From NCBI RefSeq assembly GCF_900128505.1, contig NZ_LT669941.1, positions 3,466,420-3,530,419 on the forward strand: a stretch of 64,000 bases of DNA. The letters run 5' to 3'. Position numbers and translations under genes: made by a program. Below are positions 34,490 to 44,482 of this stretch, in pieces. The first letter of the stretch is position 1; each line of letters starts with the position of its first letter. Source of the stretch: Parabacteroides timonensis. Lineage in GTDB: Bacteria > Bacteroidota > Bacteroidia > Bacteroidales > Tannerellaceae. Below the pieces are notes generated by a model. The model was not told where the DNA came from and did no database searches. It worked only from the letters and a program-made list of their open reading frames with translations.

Positions 34490-37400
34490 ATGCAAAAACT
34501 AGCATTATGTCTATTACTATGCAGCTTTACATTTCAAAGCTTTGCTACAGTAGATCCACTAAAAGGCTATCAGTATGCCTCAGAACAAGCGCCTAAAGGG
34601 GACGAATGGGAATCTCCTGAAAATCTTGCGCTAAACAAAGAACAACCTCATGCCTGGTTCTTCTCTTTCCAGGATCAGGAAAGTGCCCGGAAAGTATTAC
34701 CGGAAAACAGTACGTACTGGCAGTCGCTCAATGGTGACTGGAAATTCAACTGGGTACGTACTCCCGAAGAGCGTCCGAAGGACTTCTATCAAACGAACTT
34801 CGATGTATCGGGATGGGACAATATCCCGGTACCTTCCAGCTGGAACATCGTCGGCCTTCAAAAAGACGGGACACAGAAGTACGGAACACCTATCTACGTG
34901 AATCAACCAGTTATCTTCCAGCATAAAGTAGCTGTCGACGACTGGCGCGGCGGCGTGATGCGTACCCCGCCGGAAAACTGGACAACCTTCAAAGACCGTA
35001 ACGAAGTCGGTTCTTACCGCCGTGAATTCACCATCCCCCGGGATTGGGAAGACAAAGAAGTCTTTATCAATTTCGACGGGGTAGATTCGTTCTTCCATCT
35101 CTGGATAAACGGGCAATACGTCGGTTTCTCAAAAAACTCGCGTAATACGGCCAGCTTCAATATCACTCCTTATCTGGTGAAAGGGAAAAACATCGTAGCC
35201 GCTGAAGTGTACCGCAGTTCGGACGGTTCTTTCCTCGAAGCACAGGATATGTTCCGCCTGCCGGGTATCTACCGTACCGTATCGTTGACTGCCGTTCCTC
35301 AACTGCACGTTCGCGATCTGGTTGCCACGCCTGACCTGGACGCAACCTATACAGACGGTTCACTGGCTATCCGGGCAGACATCCGTAACCTGGGTAAGAA
35401 GATGGCGAAAGGATACTCGATGGTCTATTCGCTGTATGCCAATAAACTCTATTCTGACGACAATACGAAAATAGAGAACGTAACAGCTACTGCCCCCATC
35501 GCCCAGATTCCTCCGGGCTTGGAAATGAATGCTGAAACAGTCCTGAAAATACAAAACCCGAATAAATGGTCTGCCGAACAACCGTACCGTTATACATTAG
35601 TAGGCGAGTTGAAAGATAAAAAAGGTCGCACGGTGGAAACAGTCTCTACCACTGTCGGTTTCCGCAAAGTGGAAATCAAAGATACGCCCGCTTCGGAAGA
35701 CGAATTCGGACTGGCCGGACGCTACTATTATGTAAATGGTAAGACTGTCAAGCTGAAAGGCGTGAACCGCCACGAAAGCAATCCGGCTGTAGGCCATGCC
35801 ATCACACGTAAGATGATGGAAGAGGAAGTGATGCTGATGAAACGTGCCAATATCAACCACGTTCGTAACTCGCATTATCCGGATGATCCATACTGGTATT
35901 ACCTGTGTAACAAATATGGTCTTTACCTGGAAGATGAAGCCAATATCGAATCGCATGAATATTATTACGGTGCAGCTTCCCTGTCCCATCCTGCGGAATG
36001 GAAAGATGCCCATGTGGCACGTGTCCTGGAAATGGTTCACGCCAATATCAACAATCCGTCTATCGTGATCTGGTCGTTGGGTAACGAAGCCGGGCCGGGA
36101 CAGAACTTCGTGGATGCTTATAATGCGTTGAAAAAAGCGGACTTGTCACGTCCTGTACAGTACGAGCGTAACAATAAAATTGTGGATATGGGTTCCAACC
36201 AGTATCCATCTATCTCCTGGGTTCGTGGTGCCGTGAAAGGCGATTACGATATCAAGTACCCGTTCCATATCTCGGAATATGCCCACTCGATGGGGAATGC
36301 CTGCGGTAACCTGATCGATTACTGGGAGGCGATGGAGTCGACTAACTTCTTCTGTGGCGGTGCCATCTGGGACTGGGTAGACCAATCACTCTATAATTAC
36401 ACACCGGATGGAAAACGTTATCTGGCTTATGGCGGCGACTTCGGCGATACGCCTAACGACGGACAGTTTGTTATGAACGGTATCGTATTCGGCGACCTGG
36501 AACCGAAACCTCAATATTATGAAGTAAAGAAGGTGTACCAGCACATCGGTGTAACAGAAGTCGATGCCTCTAAAGGCCTTTTCGAAATCTTCAATAAATA
36601 TTATTTCAACGACCTGTCTGATTATGCCGTAAAATGGTCACTATACGAAAACGGGAAAGAGGTGGAAAGCGGATCATTAAATCCGGGTACAGTAGCTCCC
36701 CGTAAGCGTGTGCAGGTAGCCGTTCCTTATAATTACAATAAACTGAATGCCGAAAATGAATACTTCGTCAAGGTACAGTTCCTATTGAACGAGAATAAAC
36801 CCTGGGCTGATAAAGGCTATGTAATGGCAGAAGAACAACTTCCTGTAAAAGCAGCAACAGACAAACCCGCTATTAATGAAGTAGCGAATGCCGCTACCGG
36901 CAAACTAACTATCGACAAACAGGCTGATCCACGCTTCTCCACCATCAAGGGAGATAACTTCGAAGTTAAATTCGACAACGAGACCGGTACGATCTACTGT
37001 TTGAATTACAATAACGAAACAATCATTGCCGACGGTAATGGACCGAAACTGGATGCTTTCCGTGCCTTTACCAACAACGACAACTGGTTCTACGGGAGCT
37101 GGTTCGAGAATGGACTACACAACCTGAAACATAGAGCCACAGCCTCTAAGGTTCTTAATAGAAAAGACGGTGCTATCGTATTGTTCTACACCGTAGAATC
37201 GCAAGCTCCTAATGCCGCCAAAATCCTGGGAGGAACTTCCAGTGGCAAAAACAGCGTGGAAGAGCTGACCGACAAAGTATTCAGCGACGATAACTTCAAG
37301 TTTACTACCGACCAGGTATGGACCATCTATCGCGACGGCTCCATCGAACTACAGGCAAGTATCACATCCAACAACCCGAGTCTGGTTTTGCCTCGTCTGG

Positions 37401-38515
37401 GTTATATGATGAGAGTTCCTCAGCGTTATGAAAACTATACTTATTACGGACGTGGCCCTGTTGAAAACTATGCCGACCGTAAAGTGGGGCAGTTCATCGA
37501 AATGTATCAGTCGACTGTTGCCGACCAGTTTGTGAATTTCCCGAAACCACAGGACATGGGCAACCACGAAGACGTACGCTGGTGTGCCCTGACCGACAAG
37601 GCAGGTAAAGGAGCTGTCTTTGTAGCGACCGACCACCTCTCTACTTCGGCATTGCAATACTCTGCACTCGATCTGACACTGGCCGGACATCCTTACCAGC
37701 TACCGAAAGCCGGCGATACTTATCTGCATCTTGACCTGGCCGTTACAGGCCTGGGAGGTAACAGTTGCGGACAGGGTGGTCCATTGGTACAGGACCGTGT
37801 GTTTGCCGGACAAAACAACATAGGGTTCATCATCCGCCCGGCAGCGCAAGACCTTTCGGCTGTGGCACAGGTTTCAGCCGCAGGCGATATTCCTTTTTCT
37901 ATTACCCGTAACCGTACAGGATTGGTAGAATTGTCGTCTATCGACAAAGAGGCCGTCATCTGCTACGTGATCGGTAAAGACAAGAAAGCGAAAGAATATA
38001 CGGAAGCTATCCCGATGCGGGAAGGCGGAACGATCACAGCCTGGTTCAAGAATAACCCGGAGATCAAGTCTACAAAAACTTTCAATAAGATGGAAAGCAT
38101 ACAGACGGAAGTTATCTATGCCAGTAGCGAAGAAGTGGACGGAGGCGATGCCAAGAACCTGGTAGACGGCGATCCGAACACGATCTGGCACAGCATGTAT
38201 TCCGTTACCGTCGCCAAATATCCGCATTGGGTAGATTTGGATGCGGGTGAAGAAAAAGCACTCAAAGGCTTTATCTATCTGCCACGTCAGGATGGCAGCA
38301 ATGGAAACATCAAGGAATATTCCATCCAGGTCAGTCCAGACGGAAAGAATTGGGGAGAGCCCGTTTGTAAAGGCCAGTTCGCCAACAACAAGGATGAAAA
38401 GAAAGTCCTTTTCGACAAACCGGTAAAAGGACGTTACATCCGCTTCACAGCCTTGAGCTCACAGAACGGACAGGATTTCGCAACAGGGGCAGAACTTACT
38501 ATTCTGAGTGAATAA
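34490..38515 (+). CDS. GH2 beta-galactosidase with C-terminal F5/8-type (CBM32-like) domain
   Basis: A 1341-residue secreted glycoside hydrolase family 2 enzyme of the LacZ type. Signal peptide 1-19 (SFATVD), jelly-roll sugar-binding domain (about 45-275), Ig-like domain (about 275-400), TIM barrel (about 400-700) with acid/base Glu533 in GNEAGPGQN and nucleophile Glu596 in FHISEYAHSMGN, a further Ig-like domain, a beta-gal small-chain domain (about 820-1110), and a C-terminal discoidin-like domain (about 1225-1341, DAKNLVDGDPNTIWHS, YSIQVSPDGKNW, GRYIRFTALS). It likely removes terminal beta-galactose from plant or host glycans in the periplasm or at the surface. Monocistronic, with a strong terminator. 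Confidence 0.95.
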   Translation: MQKLALCLLLCSFTFQSFATVDPLKGYQYASEQAPKGDEWESPENLALNKEQPHAWFFSFQDQESARKVLPENSTYWQSLNGDWKFNWVRTPEERPKDFYQTNFDVSGWDNIPVPSSWNIVGLQKDGTQKYGTPIYVNQPVIFQHKVAVDDWRGGVMRTPPENWTTFKDRNEVGSYRREFTIPRDWEDKEVFINFDGVDSFFHLWINGQYVGFSKNSRNTASFNITPYLVKGKNIVAAEVYRSSDGSFLEAQDMFRLPGIYRTVSLTAVPQLHVRDLVATPDLDATYTDGSLAIRADIRNLGKKMAKGYSMVYSLYANKLYSDDNTKIENVTATAPIAQIPPGLEMNAETVLKIQNPNKWSAEQPYRYTLVGELKDKKGRTVETVSTTVGFRKVEIKDTPASEDEFGLAGRYYYVNGKTVKLKGVNRHESNPAVGHAITRKMMEEEVMLMKRANINHVRNSHYPDDPYWYYLCNKYGLYLEDEANIESHEYYYGAASLSHPAEWKDAHVARVLEMVHANINNPSIVIWSLGNEAGPGQNFVDAYNALKKADLSRPVQYERNNKIVDMGSNQYPSISWVRGAVKGDYDIKYPFHISEYAHSMGNACGNLIDYWEAMESTNFFCGGAIWDWVDQSLYNYTPDGKRYLAYGGDFGDTPNDGQFVMNGIVFGDLEPKPQYYEVKKVYQHIGVTEVDASKGLFEIFNKYYFNDLSDYAVKWSLYENGKEVESGSLNPGTVAPRKRVQVAVPYNYNKLNAENEYFVKVQFLLNENKPWADKGYVMAEEQLPVKAATDKPAINEVANAATGKLTIDKQADPRFSTIKGDNFEVKFDNETGTIYCLNYNNETIIADGNGPKLDAFRAFTNNDNWFYGSWFENGLHNLKHRATASKVLNRKDGAIVLFYTVESQAPNAAKILGGTSSGKNSVEELTDKVFSDDNFKFTTDQVWTIYRDGSIELQASITSNNPSLVLPRLGYMMRVPQRYENYTYYGRGPVENYADRKVGQFIEMYQSTVADQFVNFPKPQDMGNHEDVRWCALTDKAGKGAVFVATDHLSTSALQYSALDLTLAGHPYQLPKAGDTYLHLDLAVTGLGGNSCGQGGPLVQDRVFAGQNNIGFIIRPAAQDLSAVAQVSAAGDIPFSITRNRTGLVELSSIDKEAVICYVIGKDKKAKEYTEAIPMREGGTITAWFKNNPEIKSTKTFNKMESIQTEVIYASSEEVDGGDAKNLVDGDPNTIWHSMYSVTVAKYPHWVDLDAGEEKALKGFIYLPRQDGSNGNIKEYSIQVSPDGKNWGEPVCKGQFANNKDEKKVLFDKPVKGRYIRFTALSSQNGQDFATGAELTILSE

Positions 38516-38554
38516 AAAATCCATCTGCATAGAATTATGTAGATAATACTTAAA

Positions 38555-38587
38555 AAGAAGAGCGATTAGAATCTATTCGCTCTTCTT
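38555..38587. terminator. Bidirectional terminator after the GH2 gene and the lipoprotein operon
   Basis: Perfect 11-bp arms 38555-38565 (AAGAAGAGCGA) and 38577-38587, followed by TTTTTT on the plus strand and TTTTTAAG on the minus strand. It separates the convergent GH2 gene and the seven-gene BlaI-led operon. Confidence 0.9.
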
Positions 38588-38627
38588 TTTTGATCTATAT
38601 ATTAAGGTTGGTCCAATCCTCATCATC

Positions 38628-39197
38628 TCACTTAATAATCAGATCAAACCATATATATTCTTTCATATCGAACACATTATGCCATTCCTTAGGTGGTAAC
38701 TTTGCATTACGGACGTCACAATAACTACCTGCCAATCTTAACTCCCCATCAACCATCACCTCCCGTAAAGCACCACTCGTATAACCAATAAGAGGGATTG
38801 TATCACCAGAATGATAAAAGTCTGTCGGATATATTTCCAATAAAATACTATGTAAAACATCATCCACCTCTACTTTTTCCTTAACTTGCTTTTCTTCTCC
38901 AACAATAAAACATACCTCATGTGCATGGAGCGGTTCAGCTTCAATATGAATCAACAAAACTGTATCCTTTATTACATAAGAGGGGGCATTCAATATTTTA
39001 TAAGATACAGTTCCTTCTTTGTAATGAGCCATCCGTATCCTATAAGTTTGTCCTTGTAATTCGCCGGATAGCTTTATTTTTTGAATACTTGCCGGAGATT
39101 CAGTCTCTTCATAATGAAGGCGAACTGGAAACGACTGTTTGTTATCGCAACCAATCATTAACAGAAATAATACGATCAATTGAAAATATTTCACCAT
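38628..39197 (-). CDS. Small predicted lipoprotein, unknown function
   Basis: A 189-residue protein with a lipobox (MIGC, Cys17) and a beta-rich mature part with an even spread of short strands; no known domain recognised. It is the seventh and last gene of the BlaI-led operon, separated by one base from the beta-propeller gene before it, so it is very probably cotranslated with it. The tight link suggests it acts with the propeller lipoproteins in the envelope. No catalytic motif is visible. Confidence 0.65.
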   Translation of the reverse strand: MVKYFQLIVLFLLMIGCDNKQSFPVRLHYEETESPASIQKIKLSGELQGQTYRIRMAHYKEGTVSYKILNAPSYVIKDTVLLIHIEAEPLHAHEVCFIVGEEKQVKEKVEVDDVLHSILLEIYPTDFYHSGDTIPLIGYTSGALREVMVDGELRLAGSYCDVRNAKLPPKEWHNVFDMKEYIWFDLIIK

Positions 39198-39198
39198 C

Positions 39199-40410
39199 TC
39201 ACTTTAAATAAACAATCATCAAGACAGGGTTATCATCCTCTCCTATTCCTTTTAGTTGTTCGTGATTGAGAATTTCAGGATTCTTTTCGGCTTCTTTGAA
39301 TATATCCTGTACTTCCCAAACATACAATAAAGTTTTACTATCTAATGATGCTACAGGACGAAGAGGTAATCCTCCGCTCAAATCATTTTTAATAACACCA
39401 CCGATTAGTTTATAACAATCTCCGTTTTTCTTATCAAACATGGCCATTTGCTGTTTGCGTACATTCTCACCCGCCCAGTTTGAATAAGGCATAAACAAAT
39501 AAGGATCTGTTTCTATAGCCTGATACCTGATATAAGGAGCAGCAAGCGACTGGTACCGCTTATTATCTCCGTCCAGATATTCAAAACGACATTCAATAGG
39601 TAAAGAATATTTTCCCATTTGAAATATATAACGCGGCTCAAGTAGATCCTTTGTGACAATAAACAAGGTATCATTATAATAATCCTTACAGCAAACCATA
39701 TTTTCATATCGGAACATATAGCGATCTGTGGGACTGCTCATCATCCATGAATACTGGCTATTGAGCTCAAATAAATCTGATCGCGGGAAAGTTTTCAACG
39801 TATCCCCTTTGATATCAGAAATATAAATACGAGTCTTTCTTTTCCCGTTTGTGTTACGTACAAATGTAACCGATGTCGTATCATTCAGCATGGAGAAATC
39901 ACCCGATTCAATATCCGGACTTTTCATTGACCGAAGGAACTTTCCCGACTCCATATCATAGACATTAATCCGTTGAGAGGTTGTCATCATAAAAACCAGT
40001 CCTTTTTCTTCGTCGACATCTATTTGAGAGATCCAGACAAACTCACCAGGGCCACTTCCTTTGCGCCCGATCTTACGGACAAATTTACCATCCGTGGTAT
40101 ACTGGAATAAAGTTTCGATCCACGGCAGAAAGAAATACTTATCAGTCTTCAATATGTTCGCGTCTTTTAAAGCCCTGATCAAGCATTTATCATTCGTCTC
40201 TAGCGGTATATATTTTACAGAATCAGCAATTTCACTCAGTAACACTTCGCGCTCTGTCTCTATACCGGTTTCAAACGGAACAGTCATCGGGTATACTGGA
40301 ACTGCCGGCACGACCTCTATTTCTTCTGCCGATTTCTCCGTCTTCTTTCCTCCGCAGGAAAACAGGAAAGAGATAATGATTACTATTGATAAAATTTTAA
40401 ATCGATCCAT
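39199..40410 (-). CDS. 6-bladed beta-propeller lipoprotein, copy 2
   Basis: A 403-residue predicted lipoprotein (FLFSC, Cys19) of the Bacteroidota 6-bladed beta-propeller family. The N-terminal VLLSEIADSVKYIPLET and KFVRKIGRKGSGPGEF segments are the family signature, and the propeller covers about residues 60-400. It is a paralogue of the next gene upstream; both end DDNPVLMIVYLK and their last 40 nt are almost identical (39203-39242 and 40452-40491), showing tandem duplication. Family members are common in Bacteroidales envelopes but their function is not known. Confidence 0.82.
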   Translation of the reverse strand: MDRFKILSIVIIISFLFSCGGKKTEKSAEEIEVVPAVPVYPMTVPFETGIETEREVLLSEIADSVKYIPLETNDKCLIRALKDANILKTDKYFFLPWIETLFQYTTDGKFVRKIGRKGSGPGEFVWISQIDVDEEKGLVFMMTTSQRINVYDMESGKFLRSMKSPDIESGDFSMLNDTTSVTFVRNTNGKRKTRIYISDIKGDTLKTFPRSDLFELNSQYSWMMSSPTDRYMFRYENMVCCKDYYNDTLFIVTKDLLEPRYIFQMGKYSLPIECRFEYLDGDNKRYQSLAAPYIRYQAIETDPYLFMPYSNWAGENVRKQQMAMFDKKNGDCYKLIGGVIKNDLSGGLPLRPVASLDSKTLLYVWEVQDIFKEAEKNPEILNHEQLKGIGEDDNPVLMIVYLK

Positions 40411-40447
40411 CCCGTATATATTTAAATGATTACTAAACGATTCCTAT

Positions 40448-41644
40448 TCATTTTAAATAAACAATCATCAAGACTGGGTTATCATCCTCTTTCAAATTCT
40501 TTAATTGCTCATATTCCATAACAGAAGGATCTTCTTCTGCCAGTTCCAGCACTTCGGATGCTTCCAGATAATAAAGTAATATATCATCTGCAATACGCGT
40601 TTCCGGATAAAAAGGCAAACTACCTTGCATATCATTCTTGATACGATTGTTTTTCACCTTATAGCAAGTTCTTTTCTTCTTATCATACAGAGCCAAACGA
40701 GGTAACTCGTCTTTGTTAGTAACGTCCCAGGAGGTATAGGGAAGAAACACCCATTTGGAAGTTTCGTGGAAATCCGGTCGCAGATAGGCTTGTGCGGGTT
40801 CAGAATAGGCTTGCCAGTTTCCCTCCAAAAGCTCAAAACGTCTTTCTTTCGGTATCTTATACTTTCCTAAATCGAGAATGTAACGAGGCAGAAGTTGCTC
40901 TGAAGTAACCGTAAAGACCGTATCATTATAGTATTCTTTACAACAGGCTTCTCCTTTAAAAGAGTATACATAGCGGTCGTAGCGTCCCCACAAATAATAA
41001 TTCAATCCATTAGCAATCGTAAACTGATCATATTGAGGGAAAGCTTTCAATGTCTCTCCCTGCCGGTTAACCAGGACAAGCCGGTCTTTCTTCTGCCCCG
41101 TATTATTATAGAAATAGCCGACATACGTACTATCTCCTAACAAAGTGAACTGCCAGCAGAAAGGTATTTTAGACTCCCCTGCATAGTCTCCGTCTACTGT
41201 ATAGGTAAGAATCCTTCCATTATCCATTATATAAATCTGTTTCAGCCTGTCGTTAGTAGCAATAAACCGAATTATGCTATATTCTCCTGGCCCTTGTCCC
41301 CGTTTGACTACTGAGCGGACAAACTTACCGTCATCTGTAAATTGCAATAGTCCTTCGCTGCATGGAATAAACAAATTATGATCCACCATCTGTATCATTC
41401 CTTGAGATACTTTTGCCACCAAACACTCGGGTTTTGTTTCCAACGGAACAATCTTTACCTCTTTGGCAATTTCACTCAACAGGACTTCCTGCTCCGTCTC
41501 AATACCTTTCGCAAAAGAAATCGTTACCGGATATTCCAGATCAAATACTGTTTCCGAAAGAGCTTGTTCACCAGATTTCTTTCCTCCACAAGCTGTCAGG
41601 AGCAAACTAGCAGAAAATATAAAAGATATATAGATCTTATTCAT
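40448..41644 (-). CDS. 6-bladed beta-propeller lipoprotein, copy 1
   Basis: A 398-residue predicted lipoprotein (LLTAC, Cys19), same architecture as its downstream paralogue: VLLSEIAKEVKIVPLET near residue 56, KFVRSVVKRGQGPGEYS near 110, and the shared tail DDNPVLMIVYLK. Conserved ACCKEYYNDTVF near residue 230 is also in the paralogue (VCCKDYYNDTLF). It lies 25 bp after the thioredoxin-like gene and 37 bp before copy 2. Likely a binding or scaffold protein in the periplasm or on the surface; ligand unknown. Confidence 0.82.
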   Translation of the reverse strand: MNKIYISFIFSASLLLTACGGKKSGEQALSETVFDLEYPVTISFAKGIETEQEVLLSEIAKEVKIVPLETKPECLVAKVSQGMIQMVDHNLFIPCSEGLLQFTDDGKFVRSVVKRGQGPGEYSIIRFIATNDRLKQIYIMDNGRILTYTVDGDYAGESKIPFCWQFTLLGDSTYVGYFYNNTGQKKDRLVLVNRQGETLKAFPQYDQFTIANGLNYYLWGRYDRYVYSFKGEACCKEYYNDTVFTVTSEQLLPRYILDLGKYKIPKERRFELLEGNWQAYSEPAQAYLRPDFHETSKWVFLPYTSWDVTNKDELPRLALYDKKKRTCYKVKNNRIKNDMQGSLPFYPETRIADDILLYYLEASEVLELAEEDPSVMEYEQLKNLKEDDNPVLMIVYLK

Positions 41645-41669
41645 AACCGTATCTGATTAATTATCCTGT

Positions 41670-42905
41670 TTATTTCGATACTAATTCATTGATAATGCCA
41701 ATAATCTCCTCATCCGTTGTATCCGCACTATACCCCTGTATGACTTTTCTGATTATCCGCTGACCATCGAGGATGAAAAAGAAAGGGACTGCCCCTCCGG
41801 TTTGAAAAGCCGCGACAACATCATCGTCGGCAGCTAAAAAAGTATACCCTATTTTATGCTTGCCGACATAATTCTGAAGTGCATGTCCTTTCCGCACCCA
41901 TGTTTCTATAGCAACCACTTCGACATCTTCCGTATTATAATCTTTTTTCAACTTATTCAGAAAAGGAATGGATGCCATACACGGACCACAACCGATTCCC
42001 GTCAACTGAACAACCAGTACTTTGCTCTTATCAAAATCAGACAACGAAACAGTCTTCTCATCAGCATCTTTCAATACCCAATCCGGCGCTTTCTTACCAA
42101 CGAGATCCGACTTTCGCGTCGTATCCCTCACTTCCCCATATCGCCTGATCTCATAGCCTTTCGGGAAATAGCCGAACAGGTCGAAATCAGAAATTGAGAT
42201 CTTGTTTAGTTCCGCATCCACACAGTCTGAAGAAGAAATACTATGCGACATTTCCCGCCGATATTTATAAGGTAAGTCATTTGATTTACCGATCCATAGT
42301 TCATAGCCAGAAGTAGGATCTCCAAAATCGAATGGAGGCTTGGGAATATAATAAGCCTTTCCGAAAAACTCAACCTGCCTGTCCTCATGGATAACCAGTT
42401 TCAAATAACGGTAATCGTCGAACTCTTTCAAATCGGTCGAGATACTATCGGTCGTCTCCAGGATATAGTTGACAATACTTTTGGTATAATTAAAAAATGG
42501 GGGTGATACGAGTCTAAATGGCAAATCCCTATGCGTAAAATCATCAATCATGATCCCTTTCTTATCATGATAGGTGGTTACATTCACTTCACCATTATAG
42601 CCAAATTCGAAACAGGTAGTGTCCGTTCCTTTCAGTATCACGAAACTACTTCCGATAGTAGTATCTTTCGGATTAGTATATTCTTTACAGAATAGACGCT
42701 CTGCCACTATCGGAATGGTATCACCCGGTTCCCATGCTTTAACATCTTCATAATAGGTAGCCGAATTAATTTTATCCAACTTCTCCCACACCTTTTTCAG
42801 GTACTCTGTCGTACCGGCATCCATCTTTTTCTTCTGCCCTTCGCAAGGTATGCAAAGAATAAGGGTGAGTAGCCATATACCCGCCATTCCAATCCGTTTT
42901 CCCAT
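41670..42905 (-). CDS. TlpA-like thioredoxin-fold protein with N-terminal domain of unknown function
   Basis: A 411-residue exported protein, signal peptide about 1-24 (LCIPCEGQ; Cys21 could be lipidated). Residues about 30-265 form a beta-rich domain I do not recognise; about 268-411 are a thioredoxin/AhpC-TSA domain starting GKKAPDWVLKDADEKTV, with the redox pair Cys306-Gly-Pro-Cys309 and the cis-Pro segment GGAVPFFFILDG. Such proteins reduce disulfides in the periplasm. It lies 47 bp after the TPR gene in the BlaI-led operon, hinting that the system watches or maintains envelope protein disulfides; that is inference. Confidence 0.85.
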   Translation of the reverse strand: MGKRIGMAGIWLLTLILCIPCEGQKKKMDAGTTEYLKKVWEKLDKINSATYYEDVKAWEPGDTIPIVAERLFCKEYTNPKDTTIGSSFVILKGTDTTCFEFGYNGEVNVTTYHDKKGIMIDDFTHRDLPFRLVSPPFFNYTKSIVNYILETTDSISTDLKEFDDYRYLKLVIHEDRQVEFFGKAYYIPKPPFDFGDPTSGYELWIGKSNDLPYKYRREMSHSISSSDCVDAELNKISISDFDLFGYFPKGYEIRRYGEVRDTTRKSDLVGKKAPDWVLKDADEKTVSLSDFDKSKVLVVQLTGIGCGPCMASIPFLNKLKKDYNTEDVEVVAIETWVRKGHALQNYVGKHKIGYTFLAADDDVVAAFQTGGAVPFFFILDGQRIIRKVIQGYSADTTDEEIIGIINELVSK

Positions 42906-42952
42906 ATTTATTCTTATTTAGGTTATTCAGACTTTTTCCCTTGTTCGAGAAT

Positions 42953-44461
42953 TTATCGGTCAACTTTCCTCTCTGCATTAACATTGCTGGCAGAATCCTT
43001 CGAAGCCATCTCTTTCTGTCCCTGTCTCTTCATAGCTGCACGCATCTGTTCATGATGTTGCTTTTCTATTTCAGGAGGTTCGGGTAAACTGTTAATCAGA
43101 GAACGTAAGTCGATCAATGAGAGTTTGCTCTTTTTCCCGTCGGGAGCCAACATCGTCAACTCGCTGACACTACGGAAAAAAGCTTCCTGATACAAGTCTT
43201 CCAGGAAAAAACGATAACTATGAAGTCCTTTGGCCGATTCATTCCGATTCATATATTCGGTCAGGTAGATATACTTACTGAAAAGTGTCTTCTGCAATTT
43301 CACCTCATCCTCAAACAGGCCAGCTTCTATTCCCCAATAATTCTTACTGATCTCATACAGGAAATTCAGTTGCGTCGGATCTTTCTTCCAGGCCTCATAA
43401 TACAATTTTTCCGCTTCTTTGAAACGACCGTCGCGTTCTAACGTACTCCCCCTGAAAGTTGTCAATAAATTGACAAAGAAGGACTTCGGTTTCATACATT
43501 CTTCCGCTTGATCGAATAGCTGATAAGCCCGTTGCCGATCGTATGTCTTACCTAATGAAGCACCGTAAAGAAGGACAGTTTCCACATCAGTAGAATCAAT
43601 CTCATAAGCAAACCCCAAGGGCTCGACAGCATCCAGTGCATGGCCCGACATATAGCGGGCGGCTCCTGCATATTTGAGGTTAAGAAAAGAAGAATCGCCT
43701 TCGGCCAGTAAACCGGTATAGACCGTATCCGCTTTCAGATAATTCTTCGTCATATACAAAGCCATCCCCTGACTCTGTCGTATCTGACGATTATCCGGGT
43801 TATAAAACAGAGCCGTATCGCATATCTGTAAAGCCCCCTTTCCATCTCCCATCCGAAGCAAGGTATTTATCAGGGAAGAAGCCACACGGATATTCTCAGG
43901 ATTTATTTCCAAAGCACGTCCATACAAGGAAAGAGCAATCAAAGTATTCGGACCGGTTCCTTTTTTTATATGACAATCGGCAAGGCCGGCAAGAATGGAA
44001 GGATTATCACTTTCAAAGGAAGCAAGGGTATGGTAATATTCCATCGACTGCCCGTAATCTCCTAACTGATAATAAAGACGGGCTAACTGATTATTGGCAT
44101 AAAAGTTCAGCGTATCCGATTCCAGTACTTTCCGGAAACAACGCTTCGCCTCTGTTATTTTTCCAAAATTAATGGCTGCACGGGCAACTGCATTCAATGC
44201 ATCCACATTGGTTGTATCCATCGACAGACAATGCCGGAAACATTGGTATGCCTCCTTATACCGGAGCATGCCTTCATAAGCCTGGCCGATAGCTGACATA
44301 GTAACATAGTCGGCTGAATCTGCCGCTGTAAGACTATCGGCCCGGGCTATCACCTTCGCAAACTGCTTTTTGTTCACCAGTTCCTGAAGCGATGAACTCT
44401 GTGCCTGCCCCATAAGGGACAGGACACTGAGAAGAAGCAAAACAGTATATTTATGCATCAT
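42953..44461 (-). CDS. Periplasmic TPR-repeat protein
   Basis: A 502-residue protein with signal peptide 1-20 (LMGQAQ) followed by tandem tetratricopeptide repeats over about residues 25-400 (for example AIGQAYEGMLRYKEAYQCFRH and LARLYYQLGDYGQSMEYYH), and a basic, charged C-terminal tail (about 460-502). TPR superhelices serve as protein-protein scaffolds. It is the third gene of the BlaI-led operon, 21 bp after the M56/TonB gene, and could connect the sensor to the thioredoxin-like and propeller proteins. No enzyme motif. Confidence 0.85.
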   Translation of the reverse strand: MMHKYTVLLLLSVLSLMGQAQSSSLQELVNKKQFAKVIARADSLTAADSADYVTMSAIGQAYEGMLRYKEAYQCFRHCLSMDTTNVDALNAVARAAINFGKITEAKRCFRKVLESDTLNFYANNQLARLYYQLGDYGQSMEYYHTLASFESDNPSILAGLADCHIKKGTGPNTLIALSLYGRALEINPENIRVASSLINTLLRMGDGKGALQICDTALFYNPDNRQIRQSQGMALYMTKNYLKADTVYTGLLAEGDSSFLNLKYAGAARYMSGHALDAVEPLGFAYEIDSTDVETVLLYGASLGKTYDRQRAYQLFDQAEECMKPKSFFVNLLTTFRGSTLERDGRFKEAEKLYYEAWKKDPTQLNFLYEISKNYWGIEAGLFEDEVKLQKTLFSKYIYLTEYMNRNESAKGLHSYRFFLEDLYQEAFFRSVSELTMLAPDGKKSKLSLIDLRSLINSLPEPPEIEKQHHEQMRAAMKRQGQKEMASKDSASNVNAERKVDR

Positions 44462-44482
44462 CAGCTTTACTATGTTTTGTGA